From contig JALXAF010000154.1 of the NCBI GenBank assembly GCA_026992375.1, positions 1 through 23,856 of the forward strand: a stretch of DNA of 23,856 nucleotides. Reading direction: 5' to 3'. Below the pieces are notes generated by a model, which did no database searches, had not been told where the DNA came from, and was given only the letters and a program-made list of their open reading frames with translations. The stretch is from Anaerolineae bacterium. Lineage in GTDB: Bacteria > Chloroflexota > Anaerolineae > J102. This document shows, piece by piece, positions 22,626 through 23,856 of this stretch. A program made the position numbers and the translations under genes. Every line of letters begins with the position of its first letter. The first letter of the stretch is position 1.

Positions 22626-23422
22626 AAGACACGCCCTCAAGCGTCAAAGACACCCGCTCCCCCGGCATTCATAGCCCCAAAGAGACCTCCTCGCCCAGAC
22701 TCTCCAGTCGCGGCATCGCAGCCATGCGCGGGGAGAGCGCCGCAGAGACGCGGCCGAAACTCAACCGAAAGGACCTGCGCGATGTGGAGATCTCGGCCGC
22801 TCGACACATCAAAACCCCGGCCATCCATGAACGGGACAACGTCAACAAAATGAAGGTCTACGAGCATAAGCTCCAGGGAGAAATGGGCGAGGAAGCCATG
22901 CGCAAGCTGGGCGCGGCATCCTTGAACGATTACAAACACAACTTCCCGGTATATGACTTCATCTCGAAAGATGAAATCGCTTCAGTGAAAACCCACATGC
23001 CCTCTGAATCGCATTCCAAAGCTTATCTTGCAAGTTATGCCCATGATTTGCGCACGGCCATGGGAACCACCGTGGCCAAGAAAGGGAAGTACGAGGGGCG
23101 CACCAGCACCTCCTTTGCCGCGGACGCGCTCAATCAGTTGTCCCAACGGCCCGAAGGCTGGGAGCGGGTGTCGCCCCAAAAGATGGAAGCCGCGATGCGG
23201 GAGAAAGCCTCCCTGCGCATTCCCAGCGATCATGTGCAGCCCGCGCAAAACTACGTTCGCAGCGCCGCTTTGCGCTATCCCGAAAAATATGGTTTCGATC
23301 ACCTGCCCGACAACAAAGAACTGGATCAACTGACCTCGCGCATCAAACCCTTGCCCATCGACTCGAAACAGATTCAAACGCGCGTCCAAAGGCGCATGCA
23401 AGGATTGCGCATGAACGTTTAA
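22622..23422 (+). CDS. Candidate effector with PD-(D/E)XK-like nuclease toxin layout
   Basis: The 266-aa protein has a Ser/Pro-rich, disordered N-terminus with LSSRGIAAMRG at residues 27-37, a motif shared with two neighbours. A helix at about 77-95 carries Glu87, Glu90 and Glu91 in GEMGEEAM. Next come PVYDFIS (Asp112) and IASVKTHM (Lys123). A helical Glu, then a strand Asp, then S-V-K ten residues later fits toxins of the restriction-endonuclease fold, such as CdiA tRNA-nuclease domains with ATSxKT cores (resemblance by eye). The remaining ~140 residues are helical. No signal peptide or membrane segment is present. No obvious immunity gene is adjacent: the next gene is a zinc-ribbon membrane protein. 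It could instead be a structural protein. Start overlaps the previous stop. Confidence 0.72.
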   Translation: MKDTPSSVKDTRSPGIHSPKETSSPRLSSRGIAAMRGESAAETRPKLNRKDLRDVEISAARHIKTPAIHERDNVNKMKVYEHKLQGEMGEEAMRKLGAASLNDYKHNFPVYDFISKDEIASVKTHMPSESHSKAYLASYAHDLRTAMGTTVAKKGKYEGRTSTSFAADALNQLSQRPEGWERVSPQKMEAAMREKASLRIPSDHVQPAQNYVRSAALRYPEKYGFDHLPDNKELDQLTSRIKPLPIDSKQIQTRVQRRMQGLRMNV

Positions 23423-23444
23423 CCACGCTCCAGAGGCACTTGCC

Positions 23445-23856
23445 ATGAAATGTCCCAACTGCCAGACTCCTGTCAGGCCCAACGCCCGCTTCTGCAAGGT
23501 ATGCGGCTATCAGCTTCAGCAGAGTGTGTGTCCCCGCTGTGGCAGCCTCACCAGGCCCAACGCCCGCTTCTGCGGTGAGTGCGGATTCGATCTGACAACC
23601 GCATCCACCGCGGCGGGAAAGCAGAAAAAAGCCTTGCCCCTTTGGATACTTCCCGCGTTCATCGCGTTGATCATCTTGCTGGCGGGCGGGGCGTTTCTAT
23701 ACCGGCAACGACAATCGAGACCCTCCGCGCCCCATGCTACGGTGATTGCCAGGAAAGACGCGGGGGAAGTTCCGGCCAGTCCACAGCCAGCAACCCCAGC
23801 ACAGCGCATCACGCCCGCGGAAACCCCTTCTTCAGCGCCATCATTCACGCCTACGG
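23445..23856 (+). CDS. Double zinc-ribbon membrane protein (3' truncated by window edge)
   Basis: From ATG 23445 the frame is open to the window end (137 codons). Two tandem zinc ribbons come first, CPNC..CKVC (3-20) and CPRC..CGEC (29-46), both carrying the phrase RPNARFC. A transmembrane helix lies at about 65-83, and the rest is Pro/Ala/Thr-rich, like the stalk of the 20824-22425 product. It is therefore another cytoplasmic zinc-ribbon protein with a probable exterior domain beyond the window. It begins 22 bp after the candidate effector gene. The Shine-Dalgarno is weak (CAGAGG, about 23431-23436). Confidence 0.88.
   Translation, partial: MKCPNCQTPVRPNARFCKVCGYQLQQSVCPRCGSLTRPNARFCGECGFDLTTASTAAGKQKKALPLWILPAFIALIILLAGGAFLYRQRQSRPSAPHATVIARKDAGEVPASPQPATPAQRITPAETPSSAPSFTPT

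Overview
The window looks like chromosomal DNA of a Chloroflexota bacterium (Anaerolineae/Caldilineae type). This is an inference from style: Pro/Thr-rich linkers on zinc-ribbon membrane proteins, a secreted subtilase with PPC domains and a C-terminal 'IFLPL' tail, and intergenic DNA packed with short palindromic and heptameric repeats. No rRNA, tRNA, transposase or CRISPR array was seen. All confidently called genes are on the + strand.

Region 1 (1-10566) is the most notable part: a compact secretion-like operon. It has a lipoprotein with a C-terminal zinc ribbon (376-1182) and a zinc-ribbon membrane protein (1468-2448). A 954-aa FtsK/SpoIIIE ATPase follows, with one intact P-loop flanked by two degenerate nucleotide-binding-like modules (2480-5344). 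Next come two small WXG100-like helical proteins, a 326-aa coiled-coil protein, another WXG100-like protein, a tail-anchored coiled-coil protein and a HerA/VirB4-like ATPase (7897-10566). Several genes overlap by 4 nt. The set resembles a type VII (ESX/WXG100) secretion system, but the recognised EccB/D/E or EsaA/EssA/EssB membrane parts are absent and a second HerA-type motor is present.

Region 2 (10591-15436) is visibly AT-richer and holds a two-gene unit. A small lipoprotein-like protein resembles the propeptide region of the next gene's product, a large secreted subtilisin-like protease with five nearly identical 375-bp PPC repeats and an IPT/TIG-like domain.

Region 3 (15437-16233) is about 800 bp of non-coding DNA: a terminator-like hairpin, two copies of a dispersed repeat also seen at 117 and 1375, a heptamer array and two tandem copies of a ~150-bp palindromic element.

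Region 4 (16234-20353) holds a TM2-domain protein, a strong sigma70-like promoter driving a short RNA that ends in a terminator, a von Willebrand A protein with a PEP-CTERM sorting tail, an exosortase, an EpsI-like protein, and a second TM2 protein carrying zinc ribbons.

Region 5 (20393-23856) looks like an effector or accessory operon. Three proteins share a motif LS[ES]xGxxA[MI][QR]G. One of them also ends in RPGxL, as do two proteins of the region 1 operon 14 kb away. Another (22622-23422) has the residue layout of a PD-(D/E)XK-like nuclease toxin. The hypothesis is that regions 1 and 5 form one undescribed type VII-like export system, with RPGxL as a candidate export tag and LSxxGxxAxxG as a candidate docking motif. 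All annotation here is by eye, with no database search.
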